Of a DNA stretch of 51,669 nucleotides, positions 1 through 10,188 are shown in pieces; position 1 is the stretch's first letter; each line of letters begins with the position of its first letter. This DNA is from Acidobacteria bacterium 13_2_20CM_57_17 (GTDB lineage Bacteria; Acidobacteriota; Terriglobia; Acidiferrales; UBA7541). Location of the stretch: positions 1-51,669 of the forward strand of contig MNDE01000050.1 of assembly GCA_001914785.1 (NCBI GenBank), written 5' to 3'. The notes under the pieces are model-generated. The model saw only the letters and a list, made by a program, of their open reading frames with translations. It searched no databases and was not told the origin of the DNA. The position numbers and the translations under genes were made by a program.

Positions 1-227
1 CGAAGGATCGGGTACAGCAACAAGCCCACAGTAACGTGACGAAGCCCCGCGAGGATGAGCGGTGGAAACGATTCCACCCCGATGCGGATCGCCAAATACG
101 TCGAGCCCCAGACGAGATAGACGGCAGCAAAGGCCACAAGGACCAGAGTCGTTACGGCGGCGGGCGTGTGCGCCGCTTGGTTAGGAGTTCCGACTGAATT
201 CTGAGAATCGGGAGCCGGGGTGGACAT
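1..227 (-). CDS. EamA/DMT-family transporter, N-terminal part (runs off left edge)
   Basis: Reverse complement reads MSTPAPDSQNSVGTPNQAAHTPAAVTTLVLVAFAAVYLVWGSTYLAIRIGVESFPPLILAGLRH...; VYLVWGSTYLAIRIG is typical of EamA transporters. Not in ORF track because it is partial. Confidence 0.85.
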   Translation of the reverse strand, partial: MSTPAPDSQNSVGTPNQAAHTPAAVTTLVLVAFAAVYLVWGSTYLAIRIGVESFPPLILAGLRHVTVGLLLYPIL

Positions 228-535
228 TAAATTATTTTCACCTGAAATCCCTTCCATGAATAGATGCGCCAGCCCCCACTGTCGAGCACCATATTGGTTG
301 AGCATCTTGCCAGCGTATCCACAGAATGTAGTGGCCGAGTTCCAGTACTATTACCAAGTGTTTGAAGTTAAGACACTTCCGTCTTTTTCCACAGGTTGAC
401 GCTGGTCACGACTAGTGGCATCTTAGCGCTCCGCTCCGCACAGGCGTGGAACGGGGCAAATCCAGAAAGTCAGTTAGACAGTTAAGTTTGTTGGGCCAAA
501 GCCAGCGACTGTGAAATGACGTTTCTGAGGGCTTG

Positions 536-1090
536 ATGAGCGCGACGAATCGCGTAGCTCCATTTGAGTTGTGGCCGGACGAACCGTCCGAAGAAGCCCG
601 CGAATCCGCTGGATCGCGATTGATCTCCTTTGCGCCCCGCGTCTCCGCAATGCGCGTTCCTGAGCTGAGATTGACCCCACTTCTGCACCCTGAGCAGCCT
701 CGGCGTTTTGTCCGCGTGCCCACGCACGCCGTAGGTGTCCATCCCGAACAGCGTGAATATCCGCGTGCCAGCCTGAACCTTCCGCTGCGTCTTCGCAGTG
801 CTGGCGGAGTGCCCGAGGAATTTCCCATAACGCTGGTCACTCGCAACATCAGTTCCACGGGCGTCTATTTTCTGTGTCCCAGGCAACTGGCGGTTAGCAC
901 TCCGATCGAACTGGAAATTGTGCTGGTAAGCAAACCCTTGGGCCTCGGCAACGTTGTCGCTGCAACCATGGCACGTGTGTGCAGAACAGAAACGGCCGCC
1001 ATGCCTGGCTGGCATGGCATCGCTGCAATCTTCGATGATGTCCAGTTTGACCGCGACGACCGCATCCCTTCCCGTTATCTGAAATCCTAG
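536..1090 (+). CDS. PilZ domain-containing protein
   Basis: YPRASLNLPLRLRS...TRNISSTGVYFLCPRQL...GWHGIAAIFDD matches the PilZ pattern. Confidence 0.7.
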   Translation: MSATNRVAPFELWPDEPSEEARESAGSRLISFAPRVSAMRVPELRLTPLLHPEQPRRFVRVPTHAVGVHPEQREYPRASLNLPLRLRSAGGVPEEFPITLVTRNISSTGVYFLCPRQLAVSTPIELEIVLVSKPLGLGNVVAATMARVCRTETAAMPGWHGIAAIFDDVQFDRDDRIPSRYLKS

Positions 1091-1195
1091 TTCTCTCGCT
1101 TCCGCTCTTTTCCGAACCGACTTCCAAACTTTTCTGCCATCTATAAAAATCAGCCGAATTCGACCTTCGCCGAGTTTCTGCTACTCTGTGGAACC

Positions 1196-1852
1196 ATGTC
1201 CGCGAAACGAGCTTGCTCCATTGAAGGAGTTCTCTTCGACTGGGACGGCACCCTCGTTAATTCCTACCATGCCGATACCTCCGCGTATCTAGCGATGTTC
1301 AAAGAGATGGGCATCGCCTGGGGACTCGAAGAACTTGAGGACAATTACTCACCCAATTGGTATCAGGTCTACCGCGCCGCGGGATTACCACGGAAGTGCT
1401 GGGATGAAGCGGACCGCGCATGGCGCGCGCATTATGCAAAACACCGGCCGAAGCTGATGGCCGGTGCGCGCCGCGTCCTGGCGAGATTGCGCGACGCGCA
1501 TTATCTTGGCCTGGTTACCAGCGGCGATCGCGACCGTGTCACCCGCCAATTGCGCGAGTTTCGTTTGACTGCGGTATTTGCCGCGCGCGTTTGCAGCGGG
1601 GACTCCCTCCGCAAGAAGCCGCATCCGGAGCCGCTGCGTCTGGCCCTGCGACAGATGCAGTTGGACCCATCCGCTTGCATCTACGTCGGTGACGCTCCGC
1701 AGGATGTGGAAATGGCGCGGCGTGCGGGGGTGCGCGCAATCGGCGTCCTCGGCCCCTTCCCCACGGAAAAGCGTTTGCGCGCGGCCCGGCCAGAATATCT
1801 GATTGGTTCGATCGAGGAATTGCCGGACGTTCTGAAAAGATTGCTTTGTTAA
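1196..1852 (+). CDS. HAD-family hydrolase (phosphoglycolate phosphatase-like)
   Basis: FDWDGTLVNS motif I, LVTSGDRDRV, KPHPEPL, YVGDAPQDVEMARRAG. Confidence 0.9.
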   Translation: MSAKRACSIEGVLFDWDGTLVNSYHADTSAYLAMFKEMGIAWGLEELEDNYSPNWYQVYRAAGLPRKCWDEADRAWRAHYAKHRPKLMAGARRVLARLRDAHYLGLVTSGDRDRVTRQLREFRLTAVFAARVCSGDSLRKKPHPEPLRLALRQMQLDPSACIYVGDAPQDVEMARRAGVRAIGVLGPFPTEKRLRAARPEYLIGSIEELPDVLKRLLC

Positions 1853-1865
1853 CGCACCAACTTGC

Positions 1866-2759
1866 TTACGGTTTCGCAGAAATCGCAGCAGCCGGCGGAA
1901 CCGTCGCTTGCGGCACGCTGGAAACGGGTTTGAAGTCCGTCCATTTGATAACCAGGCGAACGGGAATCTCCAGCCCCTTCAAGTTCAGCGTGCCATCCGA
2001 GCGTGAGTAGTTCGGAAACCAGTATTTTCCGTCGACATTCTCGCGATAAGTCTCAAACAGGCTGAAGGGCAGATCCGCGACCGCATGCATGTCGCCTTGA
2101 TCCGTCACCCATTTCCCATAGGTTTTCACGACTTCCAGGTACTTCGTATCCACCCACACGATGCCGTCGAAATACGCCTTGACGCGTTCAACCATTCTTG
2201 GCTTGGCCTGAAAAATGTAACACTCGACTTCATCCACCTGTTCTTTGCCCAAGTACTTTAGGTCGTATTTCGCAAGCTGGTTTGAAGTAAGCGGAAATGC
2301 AGGAACGCGCTGAAGCCCCTCGAGATCTTCCGAGCGGAGAAAGAGATGTTGGAGCGTGGAATGCGGCCTCTCGACAACCTTCTCGAACAGCTTCCCGTCC
2401 ACATCTCGGCTCGGTTGCGTCACCAGCACAAATTCGCCCGAAGGCTGGCCGTCCGGGCCGAACTCCTGGATTCGTATCGTTTTCCGGTAGGTATAGCGCG
2501 TGCGCGAAAGGATGTATTCGTCCTCCTTCCCTGAAAAGTGTTTGATGATTTCCGCCTCCGGGCGCGATGGTGGCGCTTCCGGCTCGGACACGTTTCCGAC
2601 GCGGTTAACGTGATGCTCCGGCGGCGGCGCGAGCGGGCCCTGAGGAGCGTCCTGCGCGCGCAGCAATCCCCAATGCATTCCCACCAAAACGAGAAGAACA
2701 ATCCCGCGCAAAAGGAATGACCGGTGCTTGTAGCATGGAAAGAGTCTTGCCTGGCTCAT
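1866..2759 (-). CDS. Secreted hypothetical protein (outer-membrane lipoprotein-sorting-like)
   Basis: Start chosen at MSQARLFP... with N-terminal hydrophobic segment; body resembles LolA-like/DUF proteins (YIFQAKPRMVERVKAYFDGIVWVDTKYLEVVKTYGK). Confidence 0.6.
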   Translation of the reverse strand: MSQARLFPCYKHRSFLLRGIVLLVLVGMHWGLLRAQDAPQGPLAPPPEHHVNRVGNVSEPEAPPSRPEAEIIKHFSGKEDEYILSRTRYTYRKTIRIQEFGPDGQPSGEFVLVTQPSRDVDGKLFEKVVERPHSTLQHLFLRSEDLEGLQRVPAFPLTSNQLAKYDLKYLGKEQVDEVECYIFQAKPRMVERVKAYFDGIVWVDTKYLEVVKTYGKWVTDQGDMHAVADLPFSLFETYRENVDGKYWFPNYSRSDGTLNLKGLEIPVRLVIKWTDFKPVSSVPQATVPPAAAISAKP

Positions 2760-2916
2760 ATAAGAGTTTGATGCGCTCAATTCGCATCCGGGCAGCCTCG
2801 CGCCCGGCGCCGAAGCAAGAAGTTTAGCGCACTCCTTGAACGTAGCCCCAACAACCCGAACCGTGAGGGACGGCCAAGGAAGAATCTTCGTCTCTCTGCT
2901 ACAATTTCGACGATTC

Positions 2917-3210
2917 GTGAGCGACGCAAAAATAGCCAAGCGATATTTCGTCTCGGGGATGGTCCAGGGCGTGGGCTTTCGTTACTTCGCGCAAGACGCC
3001 GCGGAAAAGCTGCACGTGAGCGGCTTTGTCAGGAATCTACGGGATGGCCGCGTGGAAGCATATGTCATGGGTACTCCGGAGCAGCATGCCGAATTCCAGG
3101 CGATGTTGCAGCGCGGGCCGCGTTTTTCGAGCGTCAGCGAAGTCCGCGAAGAGCCGGCAACTCCGGATCCGCAGTACGAAGGCGGATTCGTCATCAATCC
3201 AAGCGCTTGA
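2917..3210 (+). CDS. acyP: Acylphosphatase
   Basis: [48 protein letters not shown] start inferred at 2917. Confidence 0.9.
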   Translation: MSDAKIAKRYFVSGMVQGVGFRYFAQDAAEKLHVSGFVRNLRDGRVEAYVMGTPEQHAEFQAMLQRGPRFSSVSEVREEPATPDPQYEGGFVINPSA

Positions 3211-3245
3211 ACGGAACAAATAAGAGACACAGGGGAGACGTTCGA

Positions 3246-3767
3246 ATGGACGATTTGAAGAAGCTGATCCGCGAAGTGCCGGATTACCCGAAGCCGGGCA
3301 TTCTTTTCTACGACTTGACTACGCTTCTGAAGGACAAGCAGGGTTTTCACATCTTGATTGACCGGCTTTGCGATCACTACAACGGTCACATGATTGACAT
3401 CGTTGCGGGGATCGAGGCGCGCGGCTTCATCTTTGCTCCCGCTTTGGCGTACCGGCTTGGCGCAGGTTTTGTTCCTGTTCGAAAACCGAAGAAGCTCCCT
3501 GCCAGAACCGCCAGCGTCTCCTATGCCCTCGAATACGGCACGGACACGCTCGAAATCCACGAAGACGCCGTCAAGCCCGGCCAGCGCGTAATCATTTGCG
3601 ACGACCTGCTCGCCACCGGTGGCACGGCCAGCGCCACAGCCAAACTCATCCAGCAACTCGGCGGGACTGTCGAAGGCGCAGCCTTTGCCGTAGAACTCAC
3701 TTTCCTCAACGGCCGTCGCAAACTCAACGGCGTCGACGTCTTCTCTCTAATCCAATACGACAAATAG
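3246..3767 (+). CDS. apt: Adenine phosphoribosyltransferase
   Basis: [30 protein letters not shown]...[31 protein letters not shown]...[15 protein letters not shown]. Confidence 0.95.
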   Translation: MDDLKKLIREVPDYPKPGILFYDLTTLLKDKQGFHILIDRLCDHYNGHMIDIVAGIEARGFIFAPALAYRLGAGFVPVRKPKKLPARTASVSYALEYGTDTLEIHEDAVKPGQRVIICDDLLATGGTASATAKLIQQLGGTVEGAAFAVELTFLNGRRKLNGVDVFSLIQYDK

Positions 3768-3778
3768 GCGGATGACGG

Positions 3779-4348
3779 CTAGCCGTGTGCCGAGTGTGCT
3801 CTAATTAGCAACCAAATCAAAATCGCCGCAGAAATAACCGGAACAAGTATCTTCAGGACGGCTTGCATTTTTCGCGAAGCAACCGTATCGGTTCCCCACG
3901 GCATCAGCTCAAGTCCGTCAGCAGATGGAGGCTTGACAACTAGTAACCAACGGACCAACTCCGGCTCTTCCTCGACATTCAAAAAGATCGACCTTGAGGA
4001 CGATGAATTCGCGTTCATTTCACGACGCAAGAGGTTCCCGCCCCTCAAGTGAATCGACAGTATGTTTTTGCCAAACCATGACACGCGACCTATTTCTGTC
4101 CACGGAACAAACTGCATGGAAATGTATCGCCTGAAGTGCACTCCATCTTCGTCGGCGAATCCATAAACGGAAGAATCAAGATAAACCGCTAACAAAAACC
4201 ACAGCACCAGAATAAGCGCAAGCTGCCAAGGAAATGGTCGCCCAGACACAATAAGAAAAAGCACGCCAATGCCAATCATGAAGAATTGCGCTAAGCGCAT
4301 TACCGCCCAATACTCGACTGATCCTACGGGAGCCTTGGATTCGCTCAT
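3779..4348 (-). CDS. Membrane protein, hypothetical (PH-domain-like)
   Basis: MSESKAPVGSVEYWAVMRLAQFFMIGIGVLFLIVSGRPFPW..., two TM segments at N terminus, one at C terminus. Confidence 0.55.
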   Translation of the reverse strand: MSESKAPVGSVEYWAVMRLAQFFMIGIGVLFLIVSGRPFPWQLALILVLWFLLAVYLDSSVYGFADEDGVHFRRYISMQFVPWTEIGRVSWFGKNILSIHLRGGNLLRREMNANSSSSRSIFLNVEEEPELVRWLLVVKPPSADGLELMPWGTDTVASRKMQAVLKILVPVISAAILIWLLIRAHSAHG

Positions 4349-4352
4349 GGCC

Positions 4353-5096
4353 TTAAGCCCGGGCCTTCCGCTGCCGGAGGGCTTCAAAGAGGACCACGCC
4401 GGCGGCAACCGAAACGTTGAGAGACTTCACCGGGCCGGTCGTTGGCAACGAAACAACGAAATCGCATCGCTTGCGCGTCAGTTCATGCAAGCCTTGCCCC
4501 TCGCTGCCGAGCACAATCCCCACCGGCGAGGTGTAGTCCACTTCGGTGTAATTCTTGTCCCCCTGCTCATCGAGGCCCACCAGCCAATAACCCGCTTCTT
4601 TCAACTCTTCCATCGTGCGCACAAGATTCGTCACCTTCGCGACCGGCAAGTGCGCCAGCGCTCCAGCGGAGGCCCGCGCAACCGCGTCGGTAAGCCCCGC
4701 CGCACGCCGTTCAGGAATCACCACCCCGTGCGCCCCCGCAGCCAGCGCCGTTCGAATGATTGCTCCGAGATTGTGTGGATCTTCGACTCCATCCAGCAGA
4801 ACGATTAGCCCAGACTGTCCGTGCCCAGCACCATTGGCATGCGCCAGAATGTCTTCCAATGTCGCCGCCGCGCGCGCTGCCGCCAACGCCACTACTCCCT
4901 GGTGATCTTTCGAATTTGCCAGCCTGTCGATCTGCCCGCGGTCCTCGAACCGCACCGGGACCCCGTGCTTGCGCGCCAGTTGCACGATTTCTTCAACTCG
5001 CGTGTCCTGCCGCCCTTTCGCAATCGCGATGCGATCGATAGGCCGCCACGCCTCCAGCGCTTCCTTAACCGCATGTATCCCAGTCAGCTTGTCCAT
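4353..5096 (-). CDS. rlmB: 23S rRNA (guanosine-2'-O-)-methyltransferase RlmB (SpoU/TrmH family)
   Basis: GIHAVKEALEAW..., LLDGVEDPHNLGAIIRTALAAGAHGVVIPERRAAGL, GIVLGSEGQGL, LPTTGPVKSLNVSVAAGVVLFEALRQR. Confidence 0.93.
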   Translation of the reverse strand: MDKLTGIHAVKEALEAWRPIDRIAIAKGRQDTRVEEIVQLARKHGVPVRFEDRGQIDRLANSKDHQGVVALAAARAAATLEDILAHANGAGHGQSGLIVLLDGVEDPHNLGAIIRTALAAGAHGVVIPERRAAGLTDAVARASAGALAHLPVAKVTNLVRTMEELKEAGYWLVGLDEQGDKNYTEVDYTSPVGIVLGSEGQGLHELTRKRCDFVVSLPTTGPVKSLNVSVAAGVVLFEALRQRKARA

Positions 5097-5145
5097 GGAG
5101 TAGTGAGTCTACCGTCGGCCGCCCGCAGTTGAAAGCAGTAGGTAG

Positions 5146-5165
5146 GACAGGCATTCTTGCCTGTC
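5146..5165. repeat. Short palindromic intergenic repeat (REP-like), copy i
   Basis: GACAGGCA-TTCT-TGCCTGTC; same core recurs at 16617 and, in variant form, at 16655. Confidence 0.7.
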
Positions 5166-5206
5166 TTCCGTGCACTAAGGCATCCCCAGCGCGTTAGTCG
5201 CATTCG

Positions 5207-5758
5207 TCAATCCAGCGCCGAACAAAATTCCACAATTCTCTCGCGTGCCGATTTTACCGGCACGCCAAAGGAAAGTGCAGCCGCCTCATCCAATAGCAGA
5301 ATCACCCGGTCAAGCTCCCCTTCCCCTGCACGCCCAGCCAGCGCCAGCCGGATGGGATGAAACAACTCTCGGCCCCGCAACTCCATTCCGTCCTTCAACG
5401 CCGTGACTATCTCCTTGAATCTTTCCGAGGTCAGCGCTTTCCCATCCAGTAGCAGCAGCGCGACTCGGCGGAGCACTTCGCGTGCTGCATAACGCGAAAG
5501 GACGACGTGGCTTTCCACCCGCGAGATTATTTCGCGCGCGTCATAATGAAAAACCAGTCCAAGCAGATCGGCAAGCGCCGCCCGGTCAGAGGCGTGGCCT
5601 CCGAGCATCGCAGCCGCCTGTTCGCACCAGACCTGTTGCTCCAGCGAAGGCTCTGCCGCCAGCAACCCGCGTTCGCGCAGAATAGCGACGACGTCGCGCG
5701 CAGTGAAGACACTCGCAGCGCCAACCGGCACATTAGAAGGATAATCAGGAGCCATCAA
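5207..5758 (-). CDS. Stand-alone glutamyl-tRNA synthetase anticodon-binding (C-terminal) domain-like protein
   Basis: ...LTSERFKEIVTALKDGMELRGRELFHPIRLALAGRAGEGELDRVILLLD resembles the GluRS C-terminal domain; no HIGH/KMSKS catalytic part present. Confidence 0.7.
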   Translation of the reverse strand: MMAPDYPSNVPVGAASVFTARDVVAILRERGLLAAEPSLEQQVWCEQAAAMLGGHASDRAALADLLGLVFHYDAREIISRVESHVVLSRYAAREVLRRVALLLLDGKALTSERFKEIVTALKDGMELRGRELFHPIRLALAGRAGEGELDRVILLLDEAAALSFGVPVKSARERIVEFCSALD

Positions 5759-5827
5759 GGCGATTGTAGCGAACCGTAGTCCGACCGTGTTGTAGTGGCG
5801 GGTCTTCAGAGCCGTTCTTTTGCCAAA

Positions 5828-6307
5828 TTATCGCGAAGTCAACGTGGCAACCACATGCGCCGCGATGGCTTCCCCGCGGCCAATCGCGTCAACACCCTCG
5901 TTGGTCTTCGCTTTGAGATGAATCTTCTCGGCGCCCACGCCCAGCGCCTTCGCCAGCGCCTCTCGCATCTTCGGAAAATGCGGCCCCAGCTTCGGTTTTT
6001 CCGTGATCACCACGGCATCCACGTGCTCAATCGCAAATCGTTTTTCATCCAGCAGCTTTTTCGCGTGTTCCAGAAAGAGCATGCTGTTCGCGCCCTTCCA
6101 CTTCGGATCGGTGTCCGGAAAATGCGTCCCAATGTCCCCAAGTCCCGCCGCCCCAAGCAGCGCATCGCAAAGCGCATGCGCCAGTACGTCCCCGTCCGAG
6201 TGCCCCACCGGCCCCTTCTCGAACGGCAACTCAATCCCACCCACGATAAGTTTTCGCCCCTGTTCTAGTCGATGCAGGTCGTAACCGATTCCGCAGCGCG
6301 TGCTCAT
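5828..6307 (-). CDS. ispF: 2-C-methyl-D-erythritol 2,4-cyclodiphosphate synthase
   Basis: RCGIGYDLHRLEQGRKLIVGGIELPFEKGPVGHSDGDVLAHALCDALLGAAGLGDIGTHFPDTDPKWKGA. Confidence 0.96.
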   Translation of the reverse strand: MSTRCGIGYDLHRLEQGRKLIVGGIELPFEKGPVGHSDGDVLAHALCDALLGAAGLGDIGTHFPDTDPKWKGANSMLFLEHAKKLLDEKRFAIEHVDAVVITEKPKLGPHFPKMREALAKALGVGAEKIHLKAKTNEGVDAIGRGEAIAAHVVATLTSR

Positions 6308-7020
6308 GCCCTCGTGCGCTCGCGTTCTAGGTAGAACCGCGCCAATTCCATATCCGCCGGCTTGGTGATTTTCATGTTTCGCTCGGAACCCAGCACGACG
6401 TGCACGTCGTGCCCCATACGCTCCACAAGTCCCGCCTCATCCGACGCATTGACTCCATCCGTCTCCGCACGCGCAAACGCTTCTTTCAAGAGTTTCGTCG
6501 AAAACGCCTGCGGCGTCTGCGCCAGCACTACGCGCTCACGCGGCACCGTGCCTGTAATCAACGCTACGTCTTCCGGCAAACTCGCGCGCTTCACTTCCTT
6601 GACCGTGTCCATCGCCGGGATTCCAAGTATCGCAGCCTCGCACCGCCGCGCTTCTTCTATCACTCGCGCGACCTGCTCCGGCGTCACGAACGGCCGTACC
6701 GCGTCATGCACCAGAACGATTTCTGTTCCGTTCGCCACCTCACGCAGCGCCGCCGCCACCGAATCCTGCCGCGAATCTCCGCCTTTCACCACCCGCACCG
6801 CCTGCTTGAATTTTTCCTTCTTGATCCGCTCTTCGAGCCGTGCCACTTCATCCGCCCGCGTTGCCACAATAATGTCCGTCACCTGCGGGCACGCCGCGAT
6901 CCGCCGCAGGCTCAGGATCACAATCGGCGTTCCATCAAGCTCTAGAAACTGCTTGGGCGTTTCCGCGCCCATGCGCGTTCCCATCCCGGCCGCGGGAAGA
7001 ATGGCAGCGATTCGGCTCAT
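6304..7020 (-). CDS. ispD: 2-C-methyl-D-erythritol 4-phosphate cytidylyltransferase
   Basis: IAAILPAAGMGTRMGAETPKQFLELDGTPIVILSLRR...LVHDAVRPFVTPEQV...; overlaps ispF by 4 nt. Confidence 0.95.
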   Translation of the reverse strand: MSRIAAILPAAGMGTRMGAETPKQFLELDGTPIVILSLRRIAACPQVTDIIVATRADEVARLEERIKKEKFKQAVRVVKGGDSRQDSVAAALREVANGTEIVLVHDAVRPFVTPEQVARVIEEARRCEAAILGIPAMDTVKEVKRASLPEDVALITGTVPRERVVLAQTPQAFSTKLLKEAFARAETDGVNASDEAGLVERMGHDVHVVLGSERNMKITKPADMELARFYLERERTRA

Positions 7021-7203
7021 GTTTGGGGCGATTCCACCCGGACGTTTCAGGGCATGGCTCGCAAACTTCAGAGTGTACCTCAAGCGGGGGCGCAGGGCGA
7101 AATTGGATGAGTGTGCCGCAGCCGGTCAGTTTGAATTTTCTGAATCGTGACAGTAGGGGTCAAAATCCAAAGTGACCCGCTGCCGCGTGTGGCGCGCTAT
7201 CGG

Positions 7204-8478
7204 CTAATTGGCGTCGGGTTCAGGTAGGACGACGCGAGCCTGGCGCTCCAGCGCGCCCTGCTCCTGCAGACGGTTCGGTGTTGCTGCCCGGTTCCCTGTT
7301 TCCGAACGCGCCATGCCGTTACTTTCTCCGCGGCCCGCGCCGGCAGCGTGTCGCAACGTAGGCGCCGTCTGCTCCGCGCGTTCTTCCAGCCGGCCAAAAA
7401 TCATCTTCCCCGCCGTCGTCTGGTGCACCGACGTGACAACAATGTCGACGCCCTTGTTGATCAACCGCCGCGCGCCATCCACCACGACCATCGTTCCGTC
7501 ATCCAGATACGCCACGCCCTGATTCGCTTCCTTGCCTTCCCGCAGAATCAAAACCTTCATGGGCTCGCCTGGTAGCACCGCAGGCTTCAACGCATGCGCC
7601 AATTGATTGACGTTCAGCACCGAAAAGCCTTGCACCGTGGCCACTTTGTTCAAATTAAAGTCGTTGGTAACTATTTTTGCGCCCGTACGCCGCGCCAGTT
7701 CCACGAGTTTGTGGTCCACGTCCCCGGCCTGAGGCGCATCCTCTTCCAGAATCCGCACTTCCACTTGCGGCATTTTCTGAATTCGTTGCAGCACTTCTAG
7801 CCCGCGCCGTCCTCGCTGCCTCTTCAGCGAATCCGAAGAATCCGCAACCATTTGCAATTCGTGCAGCACAAACTGCGGAACTCCGAGCACGCCTTCCATA
7901 AACTGTGCTTCGCATATCTCCGCAATCCTTCCGTCGATCAACACGCTGGTATCCAGAAGTTTCATGGATTCCGCCGCAGTGGACTTCTTCCCAAAGAACC
8001 CGTCCAGCGCGTTCACGTGCACTTCTCCGCCCCGCCCCGAACCAAGCACCAGCCCCAAATAGCCAAAGCCAAAGAGTGCTGCAAATTCGAGGAAAGATTT
8101 GGTCGGTTCGGGCTCATCGGTGCGCGAAATCACCAGGGTTACAAGCAACGCCGCAAACACTCCGAGGACCGCGCCAAACGCCCCTCCCAGCAGTCCGCCC
8201 AAGGCCGCCCGGCGCAATCGTAATTCCGCAAACAGAATCGCCAGCGCAATCAGAACTCCCACTCCAGCAGCCTGCACTCCCCCGAGTCCGAACGGCTTCA
8301 CCGTATAACTCACCGCTCCCGTGCACGCGAGGAGGAACGCTCGAACCGCCCAGAAATCCCCGCCTCGCCGCGATCGCCATGCAGGACGCACGCGCACGCC
8401 AGTTTCTTCGCCCTGAGGTGAAATTTTCAATTCCGGAGAATGCGTGCGCCGCTGCGCTTCACTACCCATCCGGCTCAT
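7204..8478 (-). CDS. PIN/TRAM domain membrane protein (YacL family)
   Basis: N-terminal TM segments, LLDTSVLIDGRIAEICEAQFMEGVLGVPQFVLHELQMVADSSDSLKRQRGRRGLEVL, C-terminal TRAM-like KEANQGVAYLDDGTMVVVDGARRLINKGVDIVVTSVHQTTAGKMIFGR. Confidence 0.92.
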   Translation of the reverse strand: MSRMGSEAQRRTHSPELKISPQGEETGVRVRPAWRSRRGGDFWAVRAFLLACTGAVSYTVKPFGLGGVQAAGVGVLIALAILFAELRLRRAALGGLLGGAFGAVLGVFAALLVTLVISRTDEPEPTKSFLEFAALFGFGYLGLVLGSGRGGEVHVNALDGFFGKKSTAAESMKLLDTSVLIDGRIAEICEAQFMEGVLGVPQFVLHELQMVADSSDSLKRQRGRRGLEVLQRIQKMPQVEVRILEEDAPQAGDVDHKLVELARRTGAKIVTNDFNLNKVATVQGFSVLNVNQLAHALKPAVLPGEPMKVLILREGKEANQGVAYLDDGTMVVVDGARRLINKGVDIVVTSVHQTTAGKMIFGRLEERAEQTAPTLRHAAGAGRGESNGMARSETGNRAATPNRLQEQGALERQARVVLPEPDAN

Positions 8479-8678
8479 ACGACCTCACAGTTTGGATCTT
8501 TCACTGCAAAATCAGTACAGCCAGCCCGCAGGAGCGGAGGTTGGGAGAGGGCCGATGCGGGATGTGCAACGCTTTTTTTTCGCGCTGCCGAGGTTTATAT
8601 ACTCTCTCAATATTGCGGCGTCAAGCGAGTTTCAACTCGGCGCAGTAGATTTTCGGTGAAACCAGTAGGGCATTCCCA

Positions 8679-9887
8679 TTATGGGACGTATAGTCGCGGG
8701 ACGCGCTGGCTCACCGCGCAAAGCAGGTCCGAGGTCACCGTCCCGATGCTGCGCGCCACCCGATTTGCCAGCAGGATTGCTTTGCCATCCGTACCGTGAA
8801 TGGTGGCCACATCGCCGATTTCCGCGCCATCGATCTCTGTCACATCGATCATGGTCACATCCATCGAGATAATGCCGACGATCGGCGCGAGCTTCCCACG
8901 CAGCAGCACATTCCCGCGGTTTCCCAACGAGCGATGGATTCCATCTCCGTACCCCGCGGCCAGAACACCGATGCGAGACGGCCGCTTGGCCACAAACGTC
9001 GCGTTGTAACCGACTCCCGCGCCGACGGGCACCGTGCGAATGCTGATGATCCGCGCGCGAAGGCTCATCACCGGCTTCAGCGGCAAACGCGCCTCGGCTT
9101 CTTCGCGTTTCTCCGGCGGATCGTAACCCGGATGGTAGCCATACAGAATCGCTCCGGGCCGCACCATGTCCGCCCACGTTTCCGGACGCGTCACGATCGC
9201 CGCGCTGTTCGCCAGGTGCACAATTCCTGGGTCAATCCCCAGCGCGCGCAAGCGTTCGAGCGCCGCGTAAAATCGCTCTTCTTGCTCACGAGTCTGCTGT
9301 CCAACCGCGGTGTTGGTAAACACTTCCGACGACGCAAAGTGTGAAAAAATTCCGGTTAGCTGCAGATGCTTGCACTTCCCCAATTGCCGCGCAAAGCAAT
9401 CCATGTCCGTGGAAGAAACGCCCAGACGGTTCATTCCCGTATCGATCTTCAGGTGGAATGGCACGCGCTTCTTGCCGCCGCGGCGCGCGGCCGCCCGGTT
9501 CAGTAATTCCAGTTGCTCGCAGCGATGAACCACTGCCGTTAGGTCATGCTCCACCAGCCGCGATTCTTCGCCCGGCACAAAACTTGTCAGCACCAGGATC
9601 GGCTTGCGGACGCCGTTCTGGCGGACGGCGATTCCCTCGTCCGTGCATGTAACGCCAAACCAGTCCGACCCGGCCTTCTCCAGCGCCTTGGCCACTTCCG
9701 GTCCGCCGTGCCCGTAGCCATTGCCTTTGACGATGGAGAGAATCTTGCGCGGCGCTTTGCGCTTTTCGTGTGGCGGGCTAACGTACTTGCGGATCGCTTC
9801 TAGATTCTGCGCCAGCGCGCCAAGCGAAACTTCCACCCATACCGGGCGTCGCACTTCTTTGCGGGAACTTTTCTGTGTGCCTGCCAT
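8679..9887 (-). CDS. alr: Alanine racemase
   Basis: ILSIVKGNGYGHGGPEVAKALEKAG (PLP lysine), FHLKIDTGMNRLGV, MVRPGAILYGYHP, PVGAGVGYNATFVAKRPSRIGVLAAGYGDGIHR. Confidence 0.95.
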   Translation of the reverse strand: MAGTQKSSRKEVRRPVWVEVSLGALAQNLEAIRKYVSPPHEKRKAPRKILSIVKGNGYGHGGPEVAKALEKAGSDWFGVTCTDEGIAVRQNGVRKPILVLTSFVPGEESRLVEHDLTAVVHRCEQLELLNRAAARRGGKKRVPFHLKIDTGMNRLGVSSTDMDCFARQLGKCKHLQLTGIFSHFASSEVFTNTAVGQQTREQEERFYAALERLRALGIDPGIVHLANSAAIVTRPETWADMVRPGAILYGYHPGYDPPEKREEAEARLPLKPVMSLRARIISIRTVPVGAGVGYNATFVAKRPSRIGVLAAGYGDGIHRSLGNRGNVLLRGKLAPIVGIISMDVTMIDVTEIDGAEIGDVATIHGTDGKAILLANRVARSIGTVTSDLLCAVSQRVPRLYVP

Positions 9888-10160
9888 GTGCCTTCCGAAA
9901 AATTCAGTTTACGCCATCCACGCGGCTTACGCCCTCCGCCAGCCGCTTTGCCTGCCGCCTGAATGACAATACCTCTCACACTGCAAACTGGTGGCCTTTC
10001 GCAGTCGCACCTCCCGATTTCGGCTCAAACAGTTTTGCTGGAAAACTTTCCTGCTGTTCCGAATGCTCTTTGGATCTTTCCATTATTCCTTTCTTAACTT
10101 TTCCTTGACTTTCCTCCATTAGCCAGTAAACTTTATCTCGTATAAAACTACATTCGGAGT

Positions 10161-10188
10161 GCGGGAGCTTGCTTCCGCTTTTCTTTTT
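10161..10188 (+). terminator. Possible rho-independent terminator on + strand
   Basis: GCGGGAG-CTTG-CTTCCGC followed by TTTTCTTTTT; flanking genes are both on the minus strand. Confidence 0.5.
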
